DNA from: Lachnospiraceae bacterium | Lineage (GTDB): Bacteria > Bacillota_A > Clostridia > Lachnospirales > Lachnospiraceae | Length of the DNA: 13,659 bases | NCBI GenBank assembly: GCA_017620345.1 | Contig: JAFZQP010000125.1 | Span: 1 to 13,659, forward strand | Direction: 5' to 3' | In this document: one piece after another, positions 1 through 8,874 of the stretch | Layout of the letters: each line of letters begins with the position of its first letter | How positions within the stretch are numbered: the first letter of the stretch is position 1 | Notes under the pieces: generated by a model | What the model was told of the DNA's origin: nothing | Databases searched by the model: none | What the model saw: the letters and a program-made list of their open reading frames with translations, nothing else | Program-made: the position numbers and the translations under genes

Positions 1-2373
1 AGGCTTTCAGCTCTCGGTCCCGGTGGTCTGTCAAGAGACCGTGCCGGATTCGAGGTTCGAGACGTTCATTATTCACATTACGGAAGAATGTGTCCCATTG
101 AGACACCCGAAGGTCCCAACATCGGTCTTATCAACTCACTTGCATGCTATGCAAGGATAAATGAGTATGGTTTTGTCGAGGCGCCATACCGAAAGATAGA
201 TCACAGCGATCCCGATAACCCGAAGGTTACCGATGAAGTTGTATATATGACGGCCGACGAGGAAGACAATTATCATGTTGCCCAGGCTAACGAGCCGCTC
301 GATGAAGACGGTCATTTCGTAAGGAACAACGTATCGGGTCGTTACCGTGAGGAGACTCAGGAGTATGACAAGTCAATGTTTGACTTTATGGATGTGTCTC
401 CTAAGATGGTATTTTCGGTGGCAACGGCACTTATTCCTTTCCTTGAGAACGACGATGCAAACCGTGCCCTGATGGGATCGAACATGCAGCGTCAGGCTGT
501 TCCTCTTCTTAAGACGGAAGCTCCCGTCATCGGAACGGGAATGGAGCCTAAGGCCGCAGTAGACTCGGGTGTATGCGTTGTAGCCAAGAAGCCCGGAACG
601 GTTCTGTCTTCGGTATCGGATGAGATCGTTATCAAGAACGACGATAAGACTATCGAGACCTATCACCTTACGAAGTTCCTTCGTTCGAACCAGTCGAACT
701 GTTACAACCAGAAACCCATAGTTGATAAGGGTGAGCATGTTGAGGCAGGACAGGTTATCGCTGACGGACCTTCAACATCAAACGGTGAGATGGCACTCGG
801 TAAAAATCCTCTTATAGCGTTCATGACATGGGAAGGTTATAACTACGAGGATGCAGTTCTCCTTTCGGAGAGACTCGTTCAGGAGGATGTTTACACATCG
901 GTTCATATAGAAGAACATGAAGCAGAGGCAAGAGATACAAAGCTCGGTCCCGAGGAGATCACAAGAGACGTTCCCGGTGTCGGTGAAGACGCACTCAAGG
1001 ATCTTGATGAGAACGGTATCATCCGTATCGGTGCGGAAGTAAGAGCGGGAGATATCCTTGTCGGTAAGGTAACTCCCAAGGGAGAGACGGAGCTTACCGC
1101 AGAAGAGAGACTTCTTCGTGCGATCTTCGGTGAGAAAGCAAGAGAAGTAAGAGATACTTCACTCAAGGTTCCTCACGGAGAATACGGTATCATAGTTGAT
1201 GCCAAAGTGTTTACAAGAGAAAACGGAGATGAGCTTCCTCCGGGAGTCAACAAATCCGTAAGAATATATATTGCTCAGAAGAGAAAGATATCGGTAGGAG
1301 ATAAGATGGCCGGTCGTCACGGAAACAAGGGTGATGTATCCCGTGTGCTTCCGATCGAGGATATGCCGTATCTTCCTAACGGTCGCCCCGTGGATATAGT
1401 GCTTAATCCTTTGGGTGTTCCTTCGCGTATGAATATCGGACAGGTACTTGAGATCCATCTGTCGCTTGCGGCAAAGGCTTTGGGATTCAATATCGCTACC
1501 CCGGTATTTGACGGCGCAGATGAAGATGACATCATGGATACGCTCGATCTTGCAAATGACTATGTCAATCTTCCGTTTGATGCCAAAGAGGCAAAGGAAG
1601 CAAAAGACAAGTCAGGCATTACGTTCGAGAGTCTCCATAAGGCCGAACTTCTTCCCGAGGTTTATGAATATCTGTCGGAGAACAGAGATCACAGAACTCT
1701 CTGGAAGGGAGTACCTATTTCAAGAGACGGAAAGGTAAGGCTTCGCGACGGACGTACGGGTGAGTATTTTGACAGCCCGGTAACGATAGGTCACATGCAT
1801 TACCTGAAGCTTCACCATCTGGTAGACGATAAGATCCATGCACGTTCTACCGGCCCTTATTCACTTGTTACGCAGCAGCCTCTCGGTGGTAAAGCACAGT
1901 TCGGCGGACAGCGTTTCGGTGAAATGGAAGTGTGGGCACTTGAAGCATACGGTGCATCGTATACACTGCAGGAGATCCTGACAGTCAAGTCCGATGATGT
2001 GATCGGACGTGTCAAGACATATGAAGCCATCATCAAGGGAGACAATATTCCTAAAGGCGGAATCCCCGAGTCATTCAAGGTTCTTCTCAAGGAACTGCAG
2101 TCGCTCGGACTCGACGTACGCGTTCTTCGCGATGACAATACGGAAGTCGAGATCAAGGAAACCGTAGACTATGGCGAAACAGATATGAGATCCGTTCTCG
2201 AAGGTGATTTCAAGGATTACCGCAAGGATGAGGATTTCGGTAAGAGCGGATACGGCGTTCAGGAGATCGACGAAGACAGCGGTGAGTTTGTGGATGTCGA
2301 TGAAGCGGACGACGATATGTATGTCGAAGAAGAAGGTGACTTCGAAGACAGCTACGATGACACAGAGGAATGA
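1..2373 (+). CDS. rpoB: RNA polymerase beta subunit, 5'-truncated by the window
   Basis: This is the C-terminal 790 residues of the beta subunit of RNA polymerase, the catalytic core enzyme of transcription. The frame is open from base 1, and the first codon matches E. coli Arg529, so the window starts inside the rifampicin-resistance region. Ser and Leu equivalent to E. coli 531 and 533, and Pro564, Asn568 and Ile572 in [14 protein letters not shown], are all the sensitive-type residues. The active-site segment [12 protein letters not shown] gives lysines at window residues 435 and 443, matching E. coli K1065 and K1073. The clamp/switch segment [20 protein letters not shown] is intact. The large E. 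coli insert before the active site is absent, as in Firmicutes. The last ~70 residues form an Asp/Glu-rich tail beyond the usual end. rpoC follows after 35 bp, as in the usual rpoBC operon. Confidence 0.98.
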   Translation, partial: RLSALGPGGLSRDRAGFEVRDVHYSHYGRMCPIETPEGPNIGLINSLACYARINEYGFVEAPYRKIDHSDPDNPKVTDEVVYMTADEEDNYHVAQANEPLDEDGHFVRNNVSGRYREETQEYDKSMFDFMDVSPKMVFSVATALIPFLENDDANRALMGSNMQRQAVPLLKTEAPVIGTGMEPKAAVDSGVCVVAKKPGTVLSSVSDEIVIKNDDKTIETYHLTKFLRSNQSNCYNQKPIVDKGEHVEAGQVIADGPSTSNGEMALGKNPLIAFMTWEGYNYEDAVLLSERLVQEDVYTSVHIEEHEAEARDTKLGPEEITRDVPGVGEDALKDLDENGIIRIGAEVRAGDILVGKVTPKGETELTAEERLLRAIFGEKAREVRDTSLKVPHGEYGIIVDAKVFTRENGDELPPGVNKSVRIYIAQKRKISVGDKMAGRHGNKGDVSRVLPIEDMPYLPNGRPVDIVLNPLGVPSRMNIGQVLEIHLSLAAKALGFNIATPVFDGADEDDIMDTLDLANDYVNLPFDAKEAKEAKDKSGITFESLHKAELLPEVYEYLSENRDHRTLWKGVPISRDGKVRLRDGRTGEYFDSPVTIGHMHYLKLHHLVDDKIHARSTGPYSLVTQQPLGGKAQFGGQRFGEMEVWALEAYGASYTLQEILTVKSDDVIGRVKTYEAIIKGDNIPKGGIPESFKVLLKELQSLGLDVRVLRDDNTEVEIKETVDYGETDMRSVLEGDFKDYRKDEDFGKSGYGVQEIDEDSGEFVDVDEADDDMYVEEEGDFEDSYDDTEE

Positions 2374-2408
2374 TTACAGCCGATACTTTTTCATAAAAGG
2401 AGCGAAAA

Positions 2409-5400
2409 ATGGCAGAACAGAATAAAGAAGCTTACGAGCCTTTAACTTTTGATTCGATCAGGATCGGACTTGCTTCACCCGAAAAGATCAGAGAGTGGTC
2501 AAGAGGTGAGGTCAGAAAGCCTGAAACGATCAACTACAGAACACTTAAGCCCGAGAAGGACGGTCTTTTCTGTGAAAGGATATTCGGACCGTCAAAGGAC
2601 TGGGAGTGTCATTGCGGTAAGTATAAGAAGATCCGTTATAAGGGTGTCATCTGTGACCGTTGTGGCGTTGAGGTCACAAAGGCTAACGTGCGCCGTGAAA
2701 GAATGGGTCACATCGAACTTGCTGCACCGGTATCGCATATATGGTACTTCAAGGGAATTCCCAGCCGTATGGGACTGATCCTCGATCTGTCACCAAGAAC
2801 GCTGGAAAAGGTTTTGTATTTTGCCAATTATATAGTTCTGGATCCGATGGCAACAGACCTGAAGTACAAGCAGGTTCTTACCGAGGCGGAGTACCAGAAA
2901 GAATATGAGCAGTACGAAGGAAGATTCCGTGTCGGAATGGGTGCGGAAGCGATCAAGGAACTTCTTATGGCTATCGATCTTGATGCGGAAGCCGAAGATC
3001 TCAAGGCTCAGCTTGAGGAATCAACAGGTCAGAAGAAGGCAAAGATCATTAAGAGACTTGAAGTTGTCGAAGCTTTCCGTGAGTCGGGAAACAAGCCCGA
3101 GTGGATGATAATGGATGTCATTCCCGTTATCCCGCCCGATCTGCGTCCCATGGTACAGCTTGACGGAGGCAGATTTGCAACATCGGATCTTAATGACCTG
3201 TACAGAAGGATCATCAATCGTAATAACAGACTTAAGAGACTTCTTGAACTCGGTGCACCCGATATCATCGTCCGCAACGAGAAGAGAATGCTGCAGGAGG
3301 CTGTTGACGCGCTTATAGATAACGGCCGCAGGGGGCGTCCCGTAACAGGCCCCGGAAACAGACCTCTCAAGTCTCTGTCCGACATGCTCAAAGGTAAGTC
3401 GGGACGTTTCCGTCAGAACCTTCTCGGAAAGCATGTTGACTATTCGGGCCGTTCGGTTATCGTCGTAGGACCCGAGCTCAAGATCTATCAGTGCGGTCTT
3501 CCGAAAGAGATGGCAATAGAGCTGTTCAAGCCTTTCGTTATGAAAGAGCTTGTAGCAAATAAATCTGCCCACAACATCAAAAATGCGAAGAAGATGGTAG
3601 AACGTCTTCGTCCTGAAGTGTGGGATGTACTCGAGGATGTCATCAAAGAACATCCGGTTATGCTCAACCGTGCACCAACACTGCACAGGCTGGGTATACA
3701 GGCATTTGAGCCTATCCTTGTAGAAGGTAAGGCGATAAAGCTTCATCCGCTCGTATGTACGGCGTTCAATGCCGACTTCGACGGAGACCAGATGGCTGTC
3801 CATCTTCCTCTTTCGGTTGAAGCACAGGCAGAGTGCAGATTCCTTCTGCTCTCGCCCAACAACCTGCTGAAGCCTTCGGATGGAGGACCTGTTGCGGTTC
3901 CTTCACAGGATATGGTCCTCGGTATTTACTATCTGACGATGGAAAAAATGAGAGATCTTTCCAAAGATCCTGATTTTGAAGGTGAAGTTGCGATAAGCTT
4001 CCCGGCAACGGAGGAAGAAGCGAAGGCTGCCAAGGCCGAGATCAAAGAACTCAAGGAGATCGCGGAAGGCAAGACGGAAGAGGCTGCCAAGGCAAAAGAG
4101 AAGATGGAGCAGATACGCTCATCATTCATAGAGGCATCATCAAAAGCATTTTATACATACCAGGCTGCCAAGGAGAAAGCAGTCAAGGCAGGTAAGAGTG
4201 TCGACAGTATCAAGGGAACTGCGATCGAGCGTGATACGATCATAAGAGTAAACATCGATCCCGAGCGTGACAGATGGATAGTATGTGAGATGGTCGATAT
4301 TCTGGGAAGATATTATAACTCGATGAACCAGGCGCTCCTTGCACACGAGAACCAGGAGATAACTCTTCATCAGCCGATAACCGTGTATCGTGAAAAGATA
4401 ATGCCTGACGGCAGCAAAGTCTCGGGTATGATCAAAACTACACTCGGACGTCTCATTTTCAATGAGATACTTCCTCAGGATCTTGGATTTGTTGACAGAG
4501 AGAATCCTGATAATGCGCTCAAGCTTGAGGTCGATTTCCATGTAGGAAAATCACACCTTAAGAAGATACTTGAAAAAGTCATCAACAATCACGGCGCTAC
4601 AAAGACCGCAGAGGTTCTTGACGATATCAAGGCAATGGGTTACAAGTATTCGACTCAGGCAGCCATGACCGTTTCGATATCTGACATGACCGTTCCTGCA
4701 GCCAAGCAGAACATGCTTGATGAAGCACAGGTTACGGTTGAGAAGATCACACGTAATTACAAACGTGGTCTTATCACGGAAGAAGAAAGACATGACGGCG
4801 TAATCAATACCTGGAAGAATACGGATGAGAGCCTTACAAAAGAGCTTATAGACGGACTCGATAAGTATAATAACATTTACATGATGGCTGATTCCGGTGC
4901 CCGTGGATCTAACAAGCAGATCAAGCAGCTTGCCGGTATGCGTGGTCTTATGGCTGATACAACAGGTAAGACTATCGAGCTCCCGATCAAGTCAAACTTC
5001 CGTGAAGGTCTTGACGTTCTGGAGTATTTCATGTCGGCTCACGGAGCACGTAAAGGTCTGTCGGATACAGCCCTCAGAACAGCTGACTCGGGTTACCTTA
5101 CAAGAAGACTTGTAGATATATCTCAGGAGCTTATCATTCGTGAACAGGATTGTTCCGAGAAGCGTGCAGAGATCCCGGGAATGTACGTTAAGGCGTTTGC
5201 CGACGGTAAGGAAGTGATAGAGACACTTCACGATCGTATACTCGGAAGATATGCCGCAGAGGATATACTTGACAAGGACGGAAACGTACTTGTTAAGAAA
5301 AATCATATGATAACACCGAGACGTGTGGAACTTGTGCTCAAGAGTGCCGTTGACTCGGAAAAGACTCCTATCCTTGAATCCAAGATAGGTATCAAGATCC

Positions 5401-6452
5401 GTAACATCCTTACATGTAAATGTCATAACGGCATATGCAGTAAGTGCTATGGTGCAAACATGGCATCGGGTGAGATGGTTCAGGTTGGTGAAGCTGTCGG
5501 TATCATAGCGGCACAGTCCATCGGTGAGCCCGGAACACAGCTTACAATGAGAACGTTCCATACCGGTGGTGTTGCCGGAGACGATATCACACAGGGTCTT
5601 CCCCGTGTAGAGGAATTGTTTGAGGCACGTAAGCCCAAGGGTCTGGCGATCATATCAGAGATCTCGGGACGAGCCGTGTTACAGGATACAAAGAAGAAGC
5701 GTGAAGTTGTCGTTACAAACGATGAGACCGGAGAGAGCAAGACATACCTTATCCCTTACGGATCACGTTCCAAGATCACCGAAGAGGGTGTTGACATCCA
5801 GGCCGGTGATGAGCTTACCGACGGTTCGGTCAATCCTCATGATATCCTGAAGATCAAGGGTGTCCGTGCAGCTCAGGATTACATGCTCAGAGAAGTTCAG
5901 AGAGTTTACAGACTTCAGGGTGTTGAGATCAACGATAAGCATATTGAGGTCATAGTCAGACAGATGCTCAAGAAAGTGCGTGTTGAAGATGAGGGAGATT
6001 CCGATCTTCTGCAGGGTTCACTTGTTGATGCTCTTGAACTCGAGGATCTGAACGAGGCTCTTGAAGCAGAAGGAAAGAAGCCGGTTGAAGCAAAGCAGGT
6101 AATGCTCGGTATCACCAAGGCAAGTCTTGCCACAAGCTCATTCCTGTCGGCTGCATCCTTCCAGGAGACCACAAGAGTTCTTACTGAGGCAGCTATCAAG
6201 GGTAAGGTAGATCCGCTTATCGGTCTTAAGGAAAATGTTATCATCGGTAAACTGATACCTGCAGGTACAGGTATGAAGCAGTACAGGAATGTCATGCTCG
6301 ACACATCGCTTCCCGACAGTATTGCCGCACCGGAGATTGAAGAACAGGATCAGCAGATCGAGGTTGACGATGAGGTGACGGATATATCCGAACAGTCGGA
6401 GGAAGAGACCGTTGAAGTGGAAGAAGAAACAGTAACGGTTACCGAAGAATAA
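2409..6452 (+). CDS. rpoC: RNA polymerase beta-prime subunit
   Basis: Complete beta-prime subunit of RNA polymerase, 1347 residues, which carries the catalytic magnesium site. The ATG is preceded by AAAAGGAG, six bases upstream. The N-terminal zinc site has Cys67, 69, 82 and 85. [12 protein letters not shown] supplies the three catalytic aspartates at 456, 458 and 460. The trigger-loop helix region ([16 protein letters not shown], about residues 874-889) is intact. The second zinc site has Cys915, 1003, 1010 and 1013. The protein is about 150 residues longer than B. subtilis RpoC (about 1199). The extra length comes from an Ala/Lys/Glu-rich insert at about 531-638 and an acidic C-terminal tail after about 1300. 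It is the downstream gene of the rpoBC operon; the usual rpsL-rpsG-fusA-tuf genes do not follow, and a convergent gene comes next instead. Confidence 0.98.
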   Translation: MAEQNKEAYEPLTFDSIRIGLASPEKIREWSRGEVRKPETINYRTLKPEKDGLFCERIFGPSKDWECHCGKYKKIRYKGVICDRCGVEVTKANVRRERMGHIELAAPVSHIWYFKGIPSRMGLILDLSPRTLEKVLYFANYIVLDPMATDLKYKQVLTEAEYQKEYEQYEGRFRVGMGAEAIKELLMAIDLDAEAEDLKAQLEESTGQKKAKIIKRLEVVEAFRESGNKPEWMIMDVIPVIPPDLRPMVQLDGGRFATSDLNDLYRRIINRNNRLKRLLELGAPDIIVRNEKRMLQEAVDALIDNGRRGRPVTGPGNRPLKSLSDMLKGKSGRFRQNLLGKHVDYSGRSVIVVGPELKIYQCGLPKEMAIELFKPFVMKELVANKSAHNIKNAKKMVERLRPEVWDVLEDVIKEHPVMLNRAPTLHRLGIQAFEPILVEGKAIKLHPLVCTAFNADFDGDQMAVHLPLSVEAQAECRFLLLSPNNLLKPSDGGPVAVPSQDMVLGIYYLTMEKMRDLSKDPDFEGEVAISFPATEEEAKAAKAEIKELKEIAEGKTEEAAKAKEKMEQIRSSFIEASSKAFYTYQAAKEKAVKAGKSVDSIKGTAIERDTIIRVNIDPERDRWIVCEMVDILGRYYNSMNQALLAHENQEITLHQPITVYREKIMPDGSKVSGMIKTTLGRLIFNEILPQDLGFVDRENPDNALKLEVDFHVGKSHLKKILEKVINNHGATKTAEVLDDIKAMGYKYSTQAAMTVSISDMTVPAAKQNMLDEAQVTVEKITRNYKRGLITEEERHDGVINTWKNTDESLTKELIDGLDKYNNIYMMADSGARGSNKQIKQLAGMRGLMADTTGKTIELPIKSNFREGLDVLEYFMSAHGARKGLSDTALRTADSGYLTRRLVDISQELIIREQDCSEKRAEIPGMYVKAFADGKEVIETLHDRILGRYAAEDILDKDGNVLVKKNHMITPRRVELVLKSAVDSEKTPILESKIGIKIRNILTCKCHNGICSKCYGANMASGEMVQVGEAVGIIAAQSIGEPGTQLTMRTFHTGGVAGDDITQGLPRVEELFEARKPKGLAIISEISGRAVLQDTKKKREVVVTNDETGESKTYLIPYGSRSKITEEGVDIQAGDELTDGSVNPHDILKIKGVRAAQDYMLREVQRVYRLQGVEINDKHIEVIVRQMLKKVRVEDEGDSDLLQGSLVDALELEDLNEALEAEGKKPVEAKQVMLGITKASLATSSFLSAASFQETTRVLTEAAIKGKVDPLIGLKENVIIGKLIPAGTGMKQYRNVMLDTSLPDSIAAPEIEEQDQQIEVDDEVTDISEQSEEETVEVEEETVTVTEE
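3999..4322 (+). other. Lineage-specific insert within rpoC
   Basis: RpoC residues about 531-638 have no counterpart in recalled B. subtilis or E. coli sequence. On the left, [10 protein letters not shown] and a GEG-like stretch match. On the right, [19 protein letters not shown] aligns with B. subtilis EALLAYQNGYVHLHTRVAV. The first half is rich in Ala, Lys and Glu and looks like a charged helix or coiled coil. The second half ([20 protein letters not shown]) looks more globular. The boundaries are by eye and may be off by ten residues. Confidence 0.7.
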
Positions 6453-6475
6453 GTACATAAACTTAAGGATAATAT

Positions 6476-6503
6476 AAGAGACAGGGGATATCCCCTGTCT
6501 CTT
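6476..6503. terminator. Palindromic hairpin between convergent genes, probable bidirectional terminator
   Basis: A perfect 14-bp inverted repeat, AAGAGACAGGGGAT and its complement, lies 23 bases after the rpoC stop and 20 bases before the end of the convergent minus-strand gene. Folded as RNA it gives a GC-rich stem with a loop of about four bases. There is no clean U tract after it on the + strand (TTGTCATGTAAAAA). The minus-strand side is more T-rich. Position and symmetry support a shared terminator; the missing U tract lowers certainty. Confidence 0.7.
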
Positions 6504-6523
6504 GTCATGTAAAAATAATAAGA

Positions 6524-6964
6524 TCAGATGTTTCCGAAATACAGGGAAGCAACCGAATCCTCGGCATCCTTTGCCAGGCGGTATGATCTGATCGGATGGA
6601 AGAAACTCCTAGAATCATTGAAGAATCTCCTGTCGGCAGGAGAAAGCTTTCCGGATAATTCCGTGATATTTCTTCTGATCGAAGCATACCAGGCACTGTA
6701 CAGAGACATGATCGTAACAGCGAGCATTGCAAGTCCTATCCACATGATGTACGAAGATGAATTGGAAACGGGGGAAGCTGCCAGAGGCACATTCTCATTG
6801 GATACTACAAAAAATACATAATCACCGGAATATACCGAGGCGCTTTGTGCTGTCTCATCAGCAACTGTGTTTGTGGGCATAAATCCCAGGACAGGCAGAA
6901 GAAACAGTACGAGAAATGCAATGGCTGCAAGTATGCGGACGGCGATCTTACGTTTTCTGGTCAT
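6524..6964 (-). CDS. Small two-helix membrane protein of unknown function
   Basis: A 146-residue protein that I do not recognise. An in-frame ATG 14 codons further upstream exists, but the chosen start at 6964 has a strong AGAAGGA Shine-Dalgarno sequence five bases before it and opens with a Lys/Arg-rich segment (MTRKRK), as a signal peptide or signal anchor would. Hydrophobic segments run at about residues 7-28 and 72-93, with about 40 polar residues between them that probably face outside. The C-terminal ~50 residues are basic and rich in Arg, Ser and Phe, and are likely cytoplasmic. No catalytic motif, lipobox or sortase signal was seen. It is convergent with rpoC and divergent from the downstream operon. 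The opposite-strand reading frame over the same DNA has no ribosome binding site. It is probably a real gene, function unknown. Confidence 0.75.
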   Translation of the reverse strand: MTRKRKIAVRILAAIAFLVLFLLPVLGFMPTNTVADETAQSASVYSGDYVFFVVSNENVPLAASPVSNSSSYIMWIGLAMLAVTIMSLYSAWYASIRRNITELSGKLSPADRRFFNDSRSFFHPIRSYRLAKDAEDSVASLYFGNI

Positions 6965-6969
6965 GATAA

Positions 6970-6976
6970 TCCTTCT
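6970..6976 (-). promoter_or_regulatory. Ribosome binding site deciding the start of the minus-strand gene
   Basis: AGAAGGA on the minus strand, five bases before the ATG at 6964. The longer upstream ATG at 7006 has no comparable site, so 6964 is preferred. Confidence 0.7.
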
Positions 6977-7025
6977 TTCATATTTTTGCAAACAAACTAC
7001 CTTCAATGATTAAGACGTGCCGATC

Positions 7026-7065
7026 ACATAAAAAGGTTCAGCCTTTTTGCCTTTTCTTTTTATGT
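7026..7065. repeat. 10-bp inverted repeat in the divergent intergenic region
   Basis: ACATAAAAAG at 7026-7035 is matched by its exact complement CTTTTTATGT at 7056-7065, with 20 bases between. Inside it, AAAAAGG (7030-7036) can pair instead with CCTTTTT (7042-7048) around a 5-base loop. It overlaps the likely -35 region of the downstream operon and lies between two divergent genes, so an operator or a weak transcript hairpin are both possible. Low GC content makes a strong terminator unlikely. Confidence 0.5.
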
Positions 7066-7080
7066 CACAAGGTATATAAT
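7052..7080 (+). promoter_or_regulatory. Candidate sigma-A-type promoter of the downstream operon
   Basis: A perfect TATAAT -10 hexamer at 7075-7080 lies 39 bases before the ATG at 7120. The hexamer 17 bases upstream (TTTTCT, 7052-7057) is a poor -35 match, so the promoter may need an activator or an alternative sigma factor. It overlaps the right arm of the inverted repeat. Confidence 0.45.
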
Positions 7081-7119
7081 TAACAGGATTGGGAGTACGC
7101 AGGGTAAGAAGGATTATAT

Positions 7120-7818
7120 ATGAGAGACGATTATTTCAAGAGTTATAAGATGTTTAAGTTTATACAGCTTGCACTTCTTGTGGTCTTTGCCATCTGTTTT
7201 TTTCTGTTCATATTTCTGGATGAAAATCTCAGAACAAGCGTGTTTTCAAATAAGGTACTGTTGACGATCTGTGTGTTTCTGTGGGCGTTCATGCTGTACA
7301 GCGTTGTCTGCATAATCATGGATTTCAGACTTCTCGAAGGACATATCGTCCATGATCACGTGCTGAAGCGGGCGGTTTATGTAGATTCCCTTACAGGCAT
7401 ACCGAACAGATTCTCAGTTGACCAGATATTTGAAAAGTATGAGGGCGGAGCTGACATATCAAAGCTCGGATGTTCGCTCATCAGGATCGATAATCTCGAA
7501 GAGATCAATGACAAATACGGCAGATCGAGTGGAAACGTGGCGCTTAAGGAATTTTCTTCCGTGGTGGAGAGGATAAGTGCTTACTATGGATTCGTAGGCA
7601 GGAATAACGGTAATGAGTTCCTTGTTGTAATAGAAAACTGTAACAACGATAAACTGAACAGATTTGAGGAAGAGCTTCAAAAGGAGATCGATCAGTATAA
7701 TAAGACCTCCGGCGGATATGAGATAAGGATAAAACTGTCGAAGATACTGAACGGATCCGATGGATTCAAGGATTTCAGACAACTTGTAGCCAGCTTATAC
7801 GGAATGGCTAAGGTGTAA
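7120..7818 (+). CDS. Membrane-anchored degenerate GGDEF-domain protein
   Basis: A 232-residue protein with two membrane helices (about 12-34 and 45-67), a short linker helix, and a GGDEF-family domain from about residue 85. AGAAGGA lies six bases before the ATG. The entry motif DSLTGIPNR (89-97) and INDKYG (129-134) identify the family, whose active members make cyclic di-GMP from GTP. Catalysis looks lost. The first metal-binding Asp (PleD D327) is Arg122, the guanine-contacting Asp (PleD D344) is Asn139, and the signature is NGNEF (163-167) instead of GGDEF, so the metal/catalytic acid is Asn. No RxxD inhibitory site precedes it. It more likely binds a nucleotide or protein partner than makes cyclic di-GMP. 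It is the first gene of the operon; its stop lies two bases before the sigma factor start, so the two are probably co-translated. Confidence 0.85.
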   Translation: MRDDYFKSYKMFKFIQLALLVVFAICFFLFIFLDENLRTSVFSNKVLLTICVFLWAFMLYSVVCIIMDFRLLEGHIVHDHVLKRAVYVDSLTGIPNRFSVDQIFEKYEGGADISKLGCSLIRIDNLEEINDKYGRSSGNVALKEFSSVVERISAYYGFVGRNNGNEFLVVIENCNNDKLNRFEEELQKEIDQYNKTSGGYEIRIKLSKILNGSDGFKDFRQLVASLYGMAKV

Positions 7819-7820
7819 AA

Positions 7821-8393
7821 ATGGCTGATTTTAATCATGCCTATATCGGACGGCTGGTTCAAAAATCGCAGAAAGGGGATAGTGATGCGTTCGCGGAACT
7901 GTATGCCATTACATACCAGCATACATACAACTATGCGGCACACTATCTGAGAGATACCAATCTTGCGCAGGATGCGTTGCAGGAAACATACATCCTTGCG
8001 CTTCGTAATATATCCGGCATAAAAGAACCGGCGCTGTTCGTTGCATGGCTTAACCAGATATGTTTCAGAGTCTGTTATGACATGGAGCGAAAGAACCGGC
8101 AGGAATACGGGGAAAACAATCCCGAACTTCTTGAACTCATCAGCGATGATTATATCGATCATAATCCGGAGGATGTCACGGAAACGGCTGATGAGAATTC
8201 AAGACTGAAGGAAGCGATAATGTCTCTTCCCTTTAATGAGCAACAGGTAGTTGTCATGCGTTACTACAACGACATGAAACTCGAGGACATTGCCTCGGCA
8301 CTTGGATGTTCGCGAAGCAGTGTCAAGAGATACCTGATAGCGGCACGAGAACGATTGCACACAATGCTCAGAAAGGGGGATGAAGATGTTTAG
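7821..8393 (+). CDS. ECF-type (sigma-70 family) RNA polymerase sigma factor
   Basis: A 190-residue sigma factor with only regions 2 and 4, as in extracytoplasmic-function sigmas, which direct RNA polymerase to a small regulon. Region 2 spans about residues 20-90 and includes DSDAFAELY and AQDALQETYILAL. Region 4 spans about 128-181, with SLPFNEQQVVVMRYY and a helix-turn-helix in LEDIASALGCSRSSVKRYL. The start lies two bases after the stop of the GGDEF gene, with AAGGTG as a modest ribosome binding site overlapping that gene's end. Its 3' end overlaps the next gene, which encodes a single-pass membrane protein: the usual arrangement for an ECF sigma and its anti-sigma factor. It may direct transcription of this operon and other targets; this is inference. 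Confidence 0.92.
   Translation: MADFNHAYIGRLVQKSQKGDSDAFAELYAITYQHTYNYAAHYLRDTNLAQDALQETYILALRNISGIKEPALFVAWLNQICFRVCYDMERKNRQEYGENNPELLELISDDYIDHNPEDVTETADENSRLKEAIMSLPFNEQQVVVMRYYNDMKLEDIASALGCSRSSVKRYLIAARERLHTMLRKGDEDV
8372..8379 (+). promoter_or_regulatory. Ribosome binding site inside the sigma gene that selects the next start
   Basis: AAAGGGGG ends immediately before an ATG at 8380, too close for initiation there, and six bases before the in-frame ATG at 8386. The spacing favours 8386. Confidence 0.6.
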
Positions 8394-8874
8394 AAGAAAT
8401 AAAGTATACAGCATAAATAAAAAAGCAGCCAACGAAGCTCTTCAGAATGTCTTCGCTACCTGCGAGCAGGAACCCAACACACAGTCACTTGACGTACTGC
8501 TCATCAAAAATATAGCAAATACAACACTTGTTAAGACCGGAAAGTGGATGTCCATCGTATTGCTCATTCTTGTTCTGCTTAGCCCGATGGTATTCTACAT
8601 GGCCGGAAAGGATCAGCAGGAGAAGTCTCACGAAACGGATATAACCGTTACATCTCATTATCTCGATCAGGAGAATGAGTGCTTTGTGATGACACTTGAG
8701 GGCTCCGATATAGACTACGAAGGCATATATGCCAAAAAGGATGACGGATCGGTCATATATCCTGTTGAGACAGATCGGAACGGGACCGTTAAATTCCATT
8801 TTGAAAGCGGTACGATCAATATATTTATTCCCGATACGGAGGGTGGAGTTGTTCAGGCGGTATTATCAAAATAA
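8386..8874 (+). CDS. Single-pass membrane protein, candidate anti-sigma factor
   Basis: A 162-residue protein with about 52 N-terminal cytoplasmic residues, one membrane helix at about 53-73, and about 90 outside residues that look beta-rich (ITVTSHYLDQENECFVMTLE, then short strands with Asp/Gly turns). The start at 8386 is preferred over the ATG two codons earlier because of Shine-Dalgarno spacing. It overlaps the sigma factor gene by 8 bp. That overlap and its topology fit a membrane anti-sigma factor holding the sigma at the inner face until a signal arrives. No zinc-binding HxxxCxxC anti-sigma motif or other known anti-sigma domain is visible, so the role rests on context alone. Its 3' end contains the ribosome binding site and TTG start of the next gene, a 26-bp overlap. 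Confidence 0.72.
   Translation: MFRRNKVYSINKKAANEALQNVFATCEQEPNTQSLDVLLIKNIANTTLVKTGKWMSIVLLILVLLSPMVFYMAGKDQQEKSHETDITVTSHYLDQENECFVMTLEGSDIDYEGIYAKKDDGSVIYPVETDRNGTVKFHFESGTINIFIPDTEGGVVQAVLSK
8838..8851 (+). promoter_or_regulatory. Ribosome binding site and TTG start of the lipoprotein gene
   Basis: GGAGG at 8838-8842 is followed six bases later by TTG at 8849. Starting here gives a textbook lipoprotein signal peptide. The alternative ATG at 8729 would add 40 unlikely residues in front of the signal peptide, and the ATG at 8897 would leave only nine residues before the lipobox Cys. Confidence 0.75.

Noticed and set aside
1..135. Possible rifampicin-resistance substitutions at the window start
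   Set aside because: Residues equivalent to E. coli S531, L533, P564, N568 and I572 are all the sensitive type; codons for 513-526 lie outside the window and cannot be judged.
3021..3803. Long minus-strand open frame of 260 codons inside rpoC
   Set aside because: It lies antisense to highly conserved rpoC, has no ribosome binding site seen, and its product resembles no family; it follows from the codon bias of rpoC.
6528..6821. Plus-strand open frame of 97 codons opposite the small membrane protein gene
   Set aside because: No Shine-Dalgarno sequence precedes it, while the minus-strand frame has AGAAGGA and a signal-like N terminus.
7030..7060. Hairpin with T-rich stretch as an intrinsic terminator
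   Set aside because: The stem has only two G-C pairs and no + strand gene ends just upstream, so a terminator role is unlikely.
8729..8848. Upstream ATG extension of the lipoprotein gene
   Set aside because: It would place 40 polar and basic residues before the signal peptide, lacks a good ribosome binding site, and lies deep in the preceding gene.
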